From contig JAHDHX010000006.1 in assembly GCA_020631075.1 (NCBI GenBank), positions 1 to 42,242 of the forward strand: a stretch of 42,242 nt of DNA. The letters run 5' to 3'. A model generated the notes under the pieces. That model saw only the letters and a program-made list of their open reading frames with translations, did no database searches and had not been told where the DNA came from. Of this stretch, positions 6,148 through 14,460 are shown piece after piece. The position numbers and the translations under genes were made by a program. The DNA is from Candidatus Altimarinota bacterium. GTDB lineage: Bacteria > Patescibacteriota > Gracilibacteria > UBA4473. How positions within the stretch are numbered: position 1 is the first letter of the stretch; the number at the start of each line of letters is the position of its first letter.

Positions 6148-7797
6148 ATGAAACGGACCTGCATTATATCAGGAAAAGACTTTGAGCTGACGAAAGTAGA
6201 TATTTTATTTTATGAGAAAACCAGAGTTCCTCTCCCTGCACTTTGTCCTGAAGAGCGGCAACGCAGGCGTCTTATGTGGCGTAATGAGCGATCACTTTAT
6301 AAAAGGAAATGTGACGCTACAGATAAAGGAATCATTAGTATTTATCCAACTAGTTCCCCCTTTCCTGTGTATTCCCAAGAATACTTCTCGTCAGATGCTT
6401 TTGATGGTAGAAAATATGGCCAAGAATACCATTTGGAGAGGTCCTTCTTTGAGCAATTTAAAGGACTTCAGAGCCGTTGCCCGCGTAATGCACTGCTAAA
6501 TGTAGGCGGCAAAAACAGTGAATATGTCAACTGTGCGGGGTTTAACAAGACGTGCTATCTGTGCTTTGACCTTGGTCGCTGCCAAGATTGCCTGTACTGC
6601 CGCACTATCTATAACAGCCAAAATCTGGTTGATTGCAGCTACTTAGTGAATGACTGCACATGGTGCTATGAGTGCTTAAGCTGCTCAAAATGCTATGAAT
6701 GCATTCATTGCCTTGATTGCAAAAATAGCAATAATTGTAGTTTTTCCTACGATCTGCGGAGTTGTTCGGACTGCCTATTTTGCTGGAATTTACGGCGGAA
6801 GCAGTATTGCATCGCGAATGTGCAGTATACGAAAGCTGAGTATGAACAGAAAAAAGCTCAATATGATTTTTCATCACGTGAAAATCTAGAGAAATATCGA
6901 ACCTATTTTGCGCAATATAAAAGAGAGAAAATGTTGCACCCTGCGGTTAATTTTCAGCAATGCGAAGACTGCACTGGTGATTACCTTGAGCAATGCAAAA
7001 ACTGTCAAATGTGTTTTGGCACGAGTAAAAGTCAAGATTGTGCATATTTGCTAGACTGTGTGAATGTGATAGACAGTCATGACCTTGATTTTGCGGGCAT
7101 AAAACACACTGAGTTGTGCTATGAGAACCTAGGCTGTTGCAACCTATACCATTGTCGATGGGCTGTGTCGTGCTGGAACTCCAGAAACATAGACTATGGT
7201 GACTATCTGCAAAATTGCCGTGATTGTTTCGGGTGCATCAGCCTCAAAGGTCAGCAATTTTGCATCCTCAACCGCCAATACTCCGAAGCCGAATACCACG
7301 ACCTCAAGCCCAAAATCATCGAGCATATGAAATCTACAGGCGAGTGGGGCCAGTTCTTCCCTGCCACCTTCAGCCCCTTCGCCTACAACGAAACCGTCGC
7401 CCAAGAATACTACCCCCTCACCAAAGAGCAGGCCCTCGCCCGTGGCTACCGCTGGCGCGACCCCGACCAGAAACAATACCAACCCCAAACCGTCACCATC
7501 CCTGACCATATCGCCGACGTCGACGACAGCATTTGCAAAGCACTCCTCGCCTGCGAAGTCACCGGCAAAAACTACAAGATTCAACGCGCCGAACTCAGCT
7601 TTTACCGTAAAATGAGCCTCCCCATCCCCCGCCGCTGCCCCGACCAGCGCCACCGCGACCGCATGGCCTTGCGTAATCCCCGACAGCTCTACGCCCGCAC
7701 CTGCGCCGCCTCGGGCCAGCCCATCCTCACCACCTACGCCCCCGACAGACCCGAGCGCGTCCTCTGCGAAGCCGAGTACCTTAAAGTCGTCGTCTAG
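6148..7797 (+). CDS. Cysteine-rich protein of CPR type, duplicated terminal domain
   Basis: 549 residues. Residues ~1-75 and ~468-545 are two copies of one domain: C-x2-S/T-GK-x-F/Y, then FY-K-x-(8)-P-x-CP-x2-R, RNxRxLYxRxC and a trailing SPFPVYSQEY/EYL-type end. Between them, residues ~115-400 hold dozens of CxxC or DCxxC units spaced every 5-10 residues (for example CLSCSKCYECIHC), resembling stacked metal-binding ribbons. No signal peptide or membrane helix is seen. I know this family as recurrent and uncharacterised in CPR genomes; zinc binding is inferred. The gene is compositionally mosaic: AT-rich codons to about 7210, then C-ending GC-rich codons like its chromosomal neighbours. Confidence 0.8.
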   Translation: MKRTCIISGKDFELTKVDILFYEKTRVPLPALCPEERQRRRLMWRNERSLYKRKCDATDKGIISIYPTSSPFPVYSQEYFSSDAFDGRKYGQEYHLERSFFEQFKGLQSRCPRNALLNVGGKNSEYVNCAGFNKTCYLCFDLGRCQDCLYCRTIYNSQNLVDCSYLVNDCTWCYECLSCSKCYECIHCLDCKNSNNCSFSYDLRSCSDCLFCWNLRRKQYCIANVQYTKAEYEQKKAQYDFSSRENLEKYRTYFAQYKREKMLHPAVNFQQCEDCTGDYLEQCKNCQMCFGTSKSQDCAYLLDCVNVIDSHDLDFAGIKHTELCYENLGCCNLYHCRWAVSCWNSRNIDYGDYLQNCRDCFGCISLKGQQFCILNRQYSEAEYHDLKPKIIEHMKSTGEWGQFFPATFSPFAYNETVAQEYYPLTKEQALARGYRWRDPDQKQYQPQTVTIPDHIADVDDSICKALLACEVTGKNYKIQRAELSFYRKMSLPIPRRCPDQRHRDRMALRNPRQLYARTCAASGQPILTTYAPDRPERVLCEAEYLKVVV

Positions 7798-7881
7798 CCC
7801 CCCCTTTTCAACGTCTAAGCCACCTCTCCACAGCCTCTCTGCAGCTTCACAACCAAACACTCTACCACACAACCTGCTAGG

Positions 7882-7998
7882 CCTAGAACAAAACAACGGT
7901 GAAAAGGGGATCGAGAGTATCGTAAATTACCCTTTTGTTAGGTGTCTCACTATGTGAGGTTAAATAAGTATTTCGATACTGCAAATAATTATGGTGCA
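7882..7998. repeat. att-like repeat, left junction of element 1
   Basis: Copy 1 of a ~117-bp direct repeat. The last 66 bp (7933-7998) are almost identical to 22935-22999 and 30351-30416; the first half is more diverged. It contains two dyads: CTCAC-TAT-GTGAG (7946-7958) and AGTAT-TTCG-ATACT (7967-7980). It ends in TGGTGCA, the same bases that form CCA, discriminator and acceptor start at tRNA-Leu. This is interpreted as a hybrid attachment site. 7798-7881 holds nothing recognised. Confidence 0.75.
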
Positions 7999-8050
7999 GC
8001 AGACGGGTCTAGTACGCACAATGTCTATTGTGTTAACCAAGCATGAGACA

Positions 8051-8083
8051 AAAAGAGACACTATAAAAAAGAGTGTCTCTTTT
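8051..8083 (+). promoter_or_regulatory. Perfect 12-bp inverted repeat at the element 1 left end
   Basis: AAAAGAGACACT (8051-8062) and AGTGTCTCTTTT (8072-8083) are perfect complements around a 9-nt AT spacer containing TATAAA. It is either a bidirectional intrinsic terminator insulating the element from the chromosome or an operator over a -10 box for the downstream gene. The rest of 7999-8183 holds nothing else I recognise. Confidence 0.6.
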
Positions 8084-8183
8084 ACTAAACACTGATCAAA
8101 ATACTTGCTCAAAGGGTGGATTATCAGACGAAATTCTAACTCTTGTTTTGCGTAGAACGTGCGAGAGTGATAAAGTCAAAAAT

Positions 8184-9284
8184 ATGAAGAACAAAGAAAA
8201 AAAATGGCAAAAAAGAGGTGTTATGTCTGCAATGATAGAGAGGGGCGAAATTCCATCTATGAATAGTTTTGCTGAGGATATAAATTCTAATTTTTTGAAT
8301 TCTGTAGATGCTTATAAATCGTCCGATGCTAAATTTTCAGGATTAGATGTCTTTGATGGTAAGTTTGTTAAAGCAAATCTATCCGCTTGTGCAAACATAT
8401 CTGACTCATTTCAGAGTATAAGTTTTAAAAATTTAAGTGTTTTTGATGAATTAAGAGCAATGATTGACATACCTAAAATTCAAAATTGTCTTTCAGCAGC
8501 TACGCTTGATATTAGTCTTTCCGCAGGATTAGAAAATGTGGATTCTAGCTTGATTTCGAACTCTACAATTATGGATGCAGCACATGCAGCCATCAAATCA
8601 CCTTTAATAGAACGATTTAAGGAGCTCAATGATTTTACTACTGGAATACCGAAAAATATTTTCGAAGAAGATGACCGATACAAAGAACTGATTTCTACTC
8701 TAAGGGGAGTAATTCATAATATAGATTTTGCAAACCATGAGTACTGCGTAGATCAGATATCAATAGAGACCGATGAGAGTACTTCGAACAAGACTGAAAT
8801 CTATGTGGGAGAAGAGATAGTAACAGATCGAGATTCTTTTCCAGAGCCTGAGCTAAGTGAAGAAGAGGTTTTAAGACAGCAGATCAAATCTGCTCACGAA
8901 AAAGGGATTGATGTTGTAGGTATTGCACTGGTGACCAGTAAGCAACAGTACCAAGACTTAGTTATTGAAGTAAATATTCTCAACAATGAAATTCGTCACT
9001 GGTCACCTCGAAGAGCATCAACATTCGTAACTTTTCAGGACATGGGACTATTAAAACGCAATAATATAGACTTAAATAATCATGGAAAGATGCTTGTTTT
9101 TTTGGCGACACATCAATCAGTCTTTGAAAAAGAGCAATTGTCCTATCTGTTCCCGAGTAGAGATAGTGTAATAAATCGGTGGAATAAATTTATCGGGGAT
9201 TTTTTGGGGATTGACGAAAGAATGGTTGTTCATCACAAAACCTGTTGTTATAGGGTGAGATGTTTAATACAACAAATTAATTAA
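8184..9284 (+). CDS. Hypothetical protein, first gene of element 1
   Basis: 366 residues from the ATG at 8184; the frame is open upstream to 8073 but that start sits inside the hairpin. ATG 8223 and 8232 are alternatives. I do not recognise the family. The first ~190 residues are Ser/Asn-rich and low in charge. Residues ~205-245 are acidic (clusters such as EPELSEEEVLRQQI). The C-terminal ~115 residues are more globular, with basic and aromatic positions (RHWSPRRAST, INRWNKFIGDFLG) that could be a small DNA-binding domain, but no motif settles this. No membrane segment is seen. AT-rich codons differ from the chromosome. A terminator follows at 9342, so it is probably transcribed on its own. 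Confidence 0.6.
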   Translation: MKNKEKKWQKRGVMSAMIERGEIPSMNSFAEDINSNFLNSVDAYKSSDAKFSGLDVFDGKFVKANLSACANISDSFQSISFKNLSVFDELRAMIDIPKIQNCLSAATLDISLSAGLENVDSSLISNSTIMDAAHAAIKSPLIERFKELNDFTTGIPKNIFEEDDRYKELISTLRGVIHNIDFANHEYCVDQISIETDESTSNKTEIYVGEEIVTDRDSFPEPELSEEEVLRQQIKSAHEKGIDVVGIALVTSKQQYQDLVIEVNILNNEIRHWSPRRASTFVTFQDMGLLKRNNIDLNNHGKMLVFLATHQSVFEKEQLSYLFPSRDSVINRWNKFIGDFLGIDERMVVHHKTCCYRVRCLIQQIN

Positions 9285-9341
9285 TTTTGTGTTTAAAAAA
9301 ATCGCAAAACTCCTGCGTCACCAATCATAAAACTAAAAACA

Positions 9342-9376
9342 AACCCCTTTGTTGAGGGGTTATTTGCATTTTTTAA
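9342..9376 (+). terminator. Rho-independent terminator
   Basis: AACCCCT (9342-9348), 6-nt loop, AGGGGTT (9355-9361), then ATTTGCATTTTTT. It separates the first gene of element 1 from the methyltransferase-terminase operon. Confidence 0.8.
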
Positions 9377-9420
9377 CTATTCGCAAGAGTGAGGAGTAAT
9401 CATTTACAGAGTGATTTCCA

Positions 9421-10776
9421 ATGAAGGATTATGGAGGCATGTTAAAAGATAACCTATCGGAAACGGCAACATCACCATTGATTAACCAGCGCAAAATCAG
9501 AGGACTCAAAATCCCGAAGTACTACGCGCGAAAAATAGATGTGGGCAAAAAAGAGCAACTTCTCAAAAGCATTGAGGTTCATGGATGGAGTCAGCCCATT
9601 GTGGTAAATATGCACCCCAAGCGGAAGAATATCATCATAGATGGGATAGCAAGGTATCGGCTGGCAAAAGAACAAAAGTGGAAAGAGGTCTTGGTGTATG
9701 AAGTTGCAATCAAAGGTGTTGAGACTGAAAAAGCCTTGGCACTTCGTCTAAACCAAATCAAAGGTGAGTGGGATTTCGACGTTCTCAAAACTTTCGACAT
9801 AGAATTGCTCCTCGATACAGGGTTTGATGAAACAGATCTCAGTCAGATTTGGAATGATGTTTTGGGCACAACAGACGATCAGGCAGACATAGCGTCGATG
9901 ATTGCAGAAGCAAAAAAGAATCCTCTTACAAAAGTGGGAGATCTTGTCACATTGGGAAAGCACAAACTACTTTGCGGTGATGCACAGAACGCTAAACATA
10001 TACAACGGCTGATCGGCGAAGCCAGCATCGACATGGTGTATTGCGACCCGCCGTACGATATTGGTCTCAACTACAACACAGGGGTGAGCGGCCAAAAACA
10101 GTATGGCGGAAAAGAACGGGATAGTAGATCGAATGAGGAATTTGAACAATTATTGTATTCTTCATTGAGAAATGCGTTGTCACATACCAAAAATGATGCG
10201 CATATTTTCTACTGGTGTGATCAAAAGCACATAGGGACTCTGCAACGTATGTATGCCGAACAGAAAGTGAGCAACAAACGAGTCTGCCTGTGGGTGAAAA
10301 ATAACTTCTCCCTTACACCCAAAGTGGCGTTTCATAAAGCCTATGAAGCGTGTGTGTACGGCACGATTGGTAATCCCTACCTGGCCGATGGGGTCAACCT
10401 GAATGAAATATTGAACAAAGAAATTGAGATGGGCAATCGGGGGCTAGAGGATATTATCGATACCTTCGATATATGGCTGTGCAAGCGCTTACCGAGTAAC
10501 GAATACCAACATCCCACCCAAAAGCCGATCTCTTTGCATGAAAAGCCCCTGAAGCGGTGTACAAAAATACACGATACCGTGCTGGATTTATTCGGTGGAT
10601 CGGGTTCAACCTTGCTGGCATGTGAACAAATGCAACGCCGAGCCTTTTTGATGGAACAAGATCCTGTGTTTTGTGATGTGATTGTTCGACGCTGGGAAGC
10701 CATGACCGGCGAAAAAGTTCATCGTTCATCTCCAGCTGATCCCACCATTTCTTTATTACGCCCCTCACAATCATGA
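9421..10776 (+). CDS. ParB-like domain / DNA (adenine-N6 or cytosine-N4) methyltransferase
   Basis: 451 residues. Residues ~25-105 form a ParB/sulfiredoxin-like N-terminal domain (IIIDGIARYRLAKEQKW matches the family's GxxRxxAxxxxG region). The methyltransferase follows with motif IV DPPY near residue 208 and motif I DLFGGSGST near 388; the order IV before I is that of beta-class amino-methyltransferases. Such ParB-MTase fusions are common in phages and integrative elements, usually as orphan methylases placed before the terminase genes, exactly as here. The stop overlaps the next start (ATGA at 10773-10776). No Shine-Dalgarno motif precedes the ATG. The methylated site cannot be read from sequence. 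Confidence 0.9.
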   Translation: MKDYGGMLKDNLSETATSPLINQRKIRGLKIPKYYARKIDVGKKEQLLKSIEVHGWSQPIVVNMHPKRKNIIIDGIARYRLAKEQKWKEVLVYEVAIKGVETEKALALRLNQIKGEWDFDVLKTFDIELLLDTGFDETDLSQIWNDVLGTTDDQADIASMIAEAKKNPLTKVGDLVTLGKHKLLCGDAQNAKHIQRLIGEASIDMVYCDPPYDIGLNYNTGVSGQKQYGGKERDSRSNEEFEQLLYSSLRNALSHTKNDAHIFYWCDQKHIGTLQRMYAEQKVSNKRVCLWVKNNFSLTPKVAFHKAYEACVYGTIGNPYLADGVNLNEILNKEIEMGNRGLEDIIDTFDIWLCKRLPSNEYQHPTQKPISLHEKPLKRCTKIHDTVLDLFGGSGSTLLACEQMQRRAFLMEQDPVFCDVIVRRWEAMTGEKVHRSSPADPTISLLRPSQS

Positions 10777-11642
10777 ACACTTCATCCCTTCCAAAACAAG
10801 CCAAGAAAAAATCTACTCCCAACCTGGGAGCAAAACATCAGAGACAGTTTGTTCTCAATGACATCAGACATGGAACAGTCATACAACTCGGCAGACATAG
10901 GCTGCTATGTGGCAGTGCGACAGACAAAGCTCAAGTAGAGTCCTTCCTTCACAATGAAACGATTGATCTCATCTTAACTGACCCACCATACGGAGTCGCC
11001 GTAGTGGAGAGTCAAAAGAGTCTGTCCAATGAAATATCTACATCTGACAAGAACACGAAGCGGACAAAAAGAATGCACAAATCGATAGTGAATGATCAAC
11101 ATCAAACCGCCGATGAATTTGCAGAATTCTCACGACAATGGCTAGCAGTCTGCGCGTCGTACTTAGCGGAGAAGAACAGTTATTACATTTTCAACGCCGA
11201 TCCCCATATTTGCAGTCTGAAGGCAGGGCTTATACAAGCGGGGTACAACTGGAAACAATTACTCATCTGGGCGAAGACGAGTGCGAGTTTGAGTCGGTTG
11301 GATTATCTCTCGCAACATGAACTTATTGCCTACGGCTGGAGAGGAAAGCACTGTTTCAGAAGAACGAATGACAAATCGATACTCATTCAGCCGAAAACCC
11401 AAAAGAACACCCTGCATCCTACCATGAAACCCGTGGGCTTACTCCGTCGACTGATTCTCAACAGCTCGCAGGTAAGTCAAACCATCTATGACCCATTTGG
11501 AGGCAGTGGCAGTACGCTCATTGCTTGTGAGCAAACCCAACGCAGGTGTTTGATGGTGGAACTTGATCCTGAGTATTGTCGGGTCATTTGTCAGCGGTGG
11601 GAGCAGCTCACGGGCGATACTGTTACTTATTCATCTCTGTAA
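10773..11642 (+). CDS. DNA (adenine-N6 or cytosine-N4) methyltransferase
   Basis: 289 residues. Motif IV is TDPPYGVAV at ~69-77; motif I is DPFGGSGSTLIACE at ~240-253, again in beta-class order. The RCLMVELDPEYC segment after motif I is typical of this class. A short N-terminal extension (residues ~15-45, RHGTVIQLGRHRLLCGSA) matches the segment just before the catalytic domain of the upstream enzyme, so the two are related but this one lacks the ParB-like domain. It overlaps the upstream gene by 4 bp and is followed 3 bp later by the small terminase gene. Probably a phage-type orphan methylase that protects element DNA or marks packaging substrate. Confidence 0.9.
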   Translation: MNTSSLPKQAKKKSTPNLGAKHQRQFVLNDIRHGTVIQLGRHRLLCGSATDKAQVESFLHNETIDLILTDPPYGVAVVESQKSLSNEISTSDKNTKRTKRMHKSIVNDQHQTADEFAEFSRQWLAVCASYLAEKNSYYIFNADPHICSLKAGLIQAGYNWKQLLIWAKTSASLSRLDYLSQHELIAYGWRGKHCFRRTNDKSILIQPKTQKNTLHPTMKPVGLLRRLILNSSQVSQTIYDPFGGSGSTLIACEQTQRRCLMVELDPEYCRVICQRWEQLTGDTVTYSSL

Positions 11643-11645
11643 ATC

Positions 11646-12134
11646 ATGCCGAAGAAAACAGCAGCAGTTCGAGAGAAAACGGCAAAAAAAAAGGAGTTAG
11701 TACTCGAACAACTCAAGAAAACACCGATTACACAGGTTGTTTGTGAAAAAGTGGGTATTGCCCGATGTACATTCTATCGCTGGTGCAACGAAGACACAGA
11801 ATTTAAGGCTGAAGTTGAAAGGGCGAGGTCCATCGGATATGGACTTATCAATGATCTGGCGGAATCCCAGCTTGTGAAGAAAATTCATGAGGGGAATATG
11901 ACAGCCATTCTTTTTTGGCTGAAAACACATCATGCAAAGTACAAGACAGGTCTAGAACTCAATGCCTATTTTGGTAAAAATTCAGAACTGAATAAGGAGC
12001 AGAAAACAGTCGTACGAAAAGCATTGAAACTGGCGCAGTCTGTTTTGGTGCGACCAAAGCCGAAGGGAAAGAAAGCAGAAACATCCCAAGAGCATTCAAA
12101 TGTAAAAAATGACATTTCCCCCCCCAACACGTGA
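11646..12134 (+). CDS. terS: Terminase small-subunit-like HTH protein
   Basis: 162 residues. A basic N-terminus rich in Lys precedes a helix-turn-helix at ~25-55 (KTPITQVVCEKVGIARCTFYRW), then W-C-N-E-D-T-E-F-K-A-E-V-E-R-A and a helical segment with GNMTAILFWLK. This HTH plus 'disperse-substrate, single long helix' layout matches small terminase subunits that recognise pac/cos DNA. Its position directly before and overlapping (4 bp) the large terminase gene supports the call. The C-terminus is a Lys-rich tail. It could also be a transcription regulator of similar fold, but the operon context favours packaging. Confidence 0.75.
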   Translation: MPKKTAAVREKTAKKKELVLEQLKKTPITQVVCEKVGIARCTFYRWCNEDTEFKAEVERARSIGYGLINDLAESQLVKKIHEGNMTAILFWLKTHHAKYKTGLELNAYFGKNSELNKEQKTVVRKALKLAQSVLVRPKPKGKKAETSQEHSNVKNDISPPNT

Positions 12135-13627
12135 TGAAAACACTCATAGAAAAAATCGTGTCTGATAGTGGAGTGAGAGAGGCTGTCACTCAGCAAAGTT
12201 TCCTTTGGTTCTTCCATATTTACTTCGCGCACTACGTCACCCACAGCACAGCATCGTTTCACAAAGAGATCTTCGATGTAGCGCAGCAAGCAGACATCCC
12301 ACTCTCGGTGATTCTTGCCTTCCGTGGCTCGGGCAAATCTTCCATCATCTCCATGGCGTATCCACTGTGGGCAATGCTGGGCAGCCAACAAAAGAAATTT
12401 GTGTTGCTGGTGGGGCGAACGCAGCAGCAAGCCTACCAACACCTGAAGAATATTAAGGCAGAGATCGAAACGAATGAAGTGCTGATGCATGATTATGGGC
12501 AAGTATTGCAAACCAATGAACTGGGACAGAAAGCGTTAACATTTCCAAAGATTAAAGCCCGTATTCAGGCCGTGAGTATGGAACAAAGTATCCGCGGGAT
12601 ACGTCATCTGGCAACACGCCCCGATCTTATCATCTGTGACGATATTGAAGACTTAGCCTCAGTGCGTTTCCGTGAACAACGAGACAAAACCTACAACTGG
12701 CTGACGGGTGAGATATTGCCTGCAGGTGACATCAATACCAAAGTGGTGATCATTGGGAACCTTCTTCACGATGACAGCTTAGTACGACGATTTGAAAAGA
12801 AAATTGAGCTGGGTGAGATGTCTGGGTTGGTGCGAAGGTATCCATTTCTGACTGACGTTGGCGAAGCGTTATGGGCAGGAAAGTTTCCTGACGATGAAAG
12901 TATCCAAGCGCATAAGCAAAAAGTGGGTAATCATATAGCGTGGGAGCGAGAGTATTTACTCAACCTCGTCCCTGATGATTACCAATTGGTGCAAGCGGAC
13001 TGGTTCAAATCTTATAGATTTTGGGATGACTATGGTGACCTGACTCGCAGTAATGACGCAACGTTTAAAATCTCGATCGGTGTTGATCTCGCTATCTCAC
13101 AAAGAGACACAGCAGATTACACCACCATTGTTCCCGTGCTGGCAGTGTGGCGTCCAGTGGATGGTTCGAGAGTAAAAAGGCGAGATTATTACATCGGGAG
13201 TGACCGAACACTGGATGTGTATGTACTCCCCCAGGTCATTAACAAGCGGATGACGTTTCTCGAGACCAAAGAAAAGATCAAGGAAATAGTCGACTGGTGC
13301 GAAAGATACTTAGACAAAACACCCACCGTGCAGGTGGAGTCAGTGGGGTACCAACAATCGATGATAGAAGTGCTGGAAGAGGACGGCATAAAGGTGGAAG
13401 GCATGAAGACCCATGGACAAGATAAGCGAGCCAGGCTGGCTTCGGTGAGTCATTTGATTGAAAACGGACAAGTCTGGCTGCCCAGTGACGGAAGCAATAT
13501 CGAAGAACTTATTGAGCAAGTGGTCGGACTAGGCAAAGAATCTCATGATGATCTGGCGGACGCACTGGTGTATGCCTTGAAAGGGATCGGCAAAAAGCCA
13601 GTTCGGTTTATGTATGCCATCATTTAG
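12131..13627 (+). CDS. terL: Phage terminase large subunit (ATPase-nuclease)
   Basis: 498 residues, full length for the family. Walker A is FRGSGKSS at ~65-72. Walker B plus catalytic acid is LIICDDIED at ~165-173. The RNase H-like nuclease starts at GVDLAISQRDTADYT (~316-330), with the final acidic motif DDLADAL at ~472-478. All expected catalytic Asp residues are present, so the enzyme looks intact. TerL pumps DNA into a prohead and cuts it. No portal, protease or capsid gene occurs downstream, which is unusual for a terminase. The gene begins inside the terS stop (4-bp overlap). Confidence 0.93.
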   Translation: MMKTLIEKIVSDSGVREAVTQQSFLWFFHIYFAHYVTHSTASFHKEIFDVAQQADIPLSVILAFRGSGKSSIISMAYPLWAMLGSQQKKFVLLVGRTQQQAYQHLKNIKAEIETNEVLMHDYGQVLQTNELGQKALTFPKIKARIQAVSMEQSIRGIRHLATRPDLIICDDIEDLASVRFREQRDKTYNWLTGEILPAGDINTKVVIIGNLLHDDSLVRRFEKKIELGEMSGLVRRYPFLTDVGEALWAGKFPDDESIQAHKQKVGNHIAWEREYLLNLVPDDYQLVQADWFKSYRFWDDYGDLTRSNDATFKISIGVDLAISQRDTADYTTIVPVLAVWRPVDGSRVKRRDYYIGSDRTLDVYVLPQVINKRMTFLETKEKIKEIVDWCERYLDKTPTVQVESVGYQQSMIEVLEEDGIKVEGMKTHGQDKRARLASVSHLIENGQVWLPSDGSNIEELIEQVVGLGKESHDDLADALVYALKGIGKKPVRFMYAII

Positions 13628-13648
13628 GTTAATTCATCTCGGTTTTCC

Positions 13649-13706
13649 CCTCGACTTACAGCCCCCGCGCAGGCTTTGTATGTGTGTGCTTCATTACTAA
13701 TTCATC
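13649..13706 (+). repeat. Direct repeat leader, copy A
   Basis: 58 bp between terL and the 103-residue gene. The first 39 bp are identical to 14043-14081, the rest similar. It contains GCC and GGC arms around CCCGCGCA, extended by TACA/TGTA with a bulge, so a small hairpin is possible. Both copies sit just before a small gene. Confidence 0.8.
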
Positions 13707-13718
13707 TCCAAAATTACC

Positions 13719-14030
13719 ATGACAATGATCACAGAAATATGCCCCAGTGAACGGAAGAAAATGGGCAAAAAATACATTCAACAGCACATGCCCAAAGGGA
13801 TGCCTGCATGGGTCTGCAATGCCCTCATGAGTATTTCGCAGAAAGAGACATTCCCATTGCCAATGAACGAGACAGAATTCAAACGCTGGAAGTGGAAAAT
13901 GGAGACACTAGCTGAAGTGCGAGCAGAGAATCTGAAAGACTTACTTACAGGCGAAGACGACTATTCTGGACACATTCAAATGCAGCGGTACTGGCAGGCG
14001 GTGCGAAGTGCGCTGACAGAGATGAAATAA
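13719..14030 (+). CDS. Small hypothetical protein downstream of terL
   Basis: 103 residues, basic and helical, with several Trp (AWVCNALM, FKRWKWKMETLAE, YWQAVRSAL). No family recognised and no membrane segment. It follows copy A of the duplicated leader. Its place between terminase and defence genes suggests it belongs to the packaging part of the element, perhaps a structural or regulatory accessory. Confidence 0.6.
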   Translation: MTMITEICPSERKKMGKKYIQQHMPKGMPAWVCNALMSISQKETFPLPMNETEFKRWKWKMETLAEVRAENLKDLLTGEDDYSGHIQMQRYWQAVRSALTEMK

Positions 14031-14042
14031 AAACTGCTTTGG

Positions 14043-14101
14043 CCTCGACTTACAGCCCCCGCGCAGGCTTTGTATGTGTGTACTTCATAACCAAATTCAT
14101 C
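14043..14101 (+). repeat. Direct repeat leader, copy B
   Basis: 59 bp. The identical 39-bp part is 14043-14081; the remainder differs by a few bases. It ends exactly at the ATG (14102) of the next small gene. Confidence 0.8.
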
Positions 14102-14395
14102 ATGACAACGACCAACATGAATAACGTTCCCGTCGACCAAGATGAAGTGCGAGAACGAGCTATCATCGCTATGAAAAAACTCTCCCCGCATCTGCACGCC
14201 ATGTGGCGAAGCGGATCAGAAAGACAACTGCTCAAGCTGTGGAAACGCATACAAATGTGGAAATCTATGAGCTATAGTTCGGTGATTCGCTACCGTGGGG
14301 AAAACCACGAGCTCGCCACGAAGTACCGCAGAGAAGTAACAAAGTTCAAATATATGGCACAGTTAGTAGAGATGGAGATGCAAGAAGAAACTTAA
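14102..14395 (+). CDS. Small hypothetical protein
   Basis: 97 residues from the ATG at 14102; the frame is open back to 14039 but that part is the repeat leader. Highly charged and helical (EVRERAIIAMKKLSPHL, KLWKRIQMWKSM, KYRREVTKFKYMAQLVEME). No family recognised. It shares leader sequence, but no clear protein similarity, with the gene at 13719. Confidence 0.55.
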   Translation: MTTTNMNNVPVDQDEVRERAIIAMKKLSPHLHAMWRSGSERQLLKLWKRIQMWKSMSYSSVIRYRGENHELATKYRREVTKFKYMAQLVEMEMQEET

Positions 14396-14460
14396 GTAAA
14401 ATGTAAGTCAGATCGCTTTACTAGGCTACGTTGTTTATTTGCTCATATTGAATAGAATGT

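Noticed and set aside
8073-8183. Start of the first element 1 gene at 8073
   Set aside because: A GTG inside the perfect hairpin; downstream ATGs are more credible.
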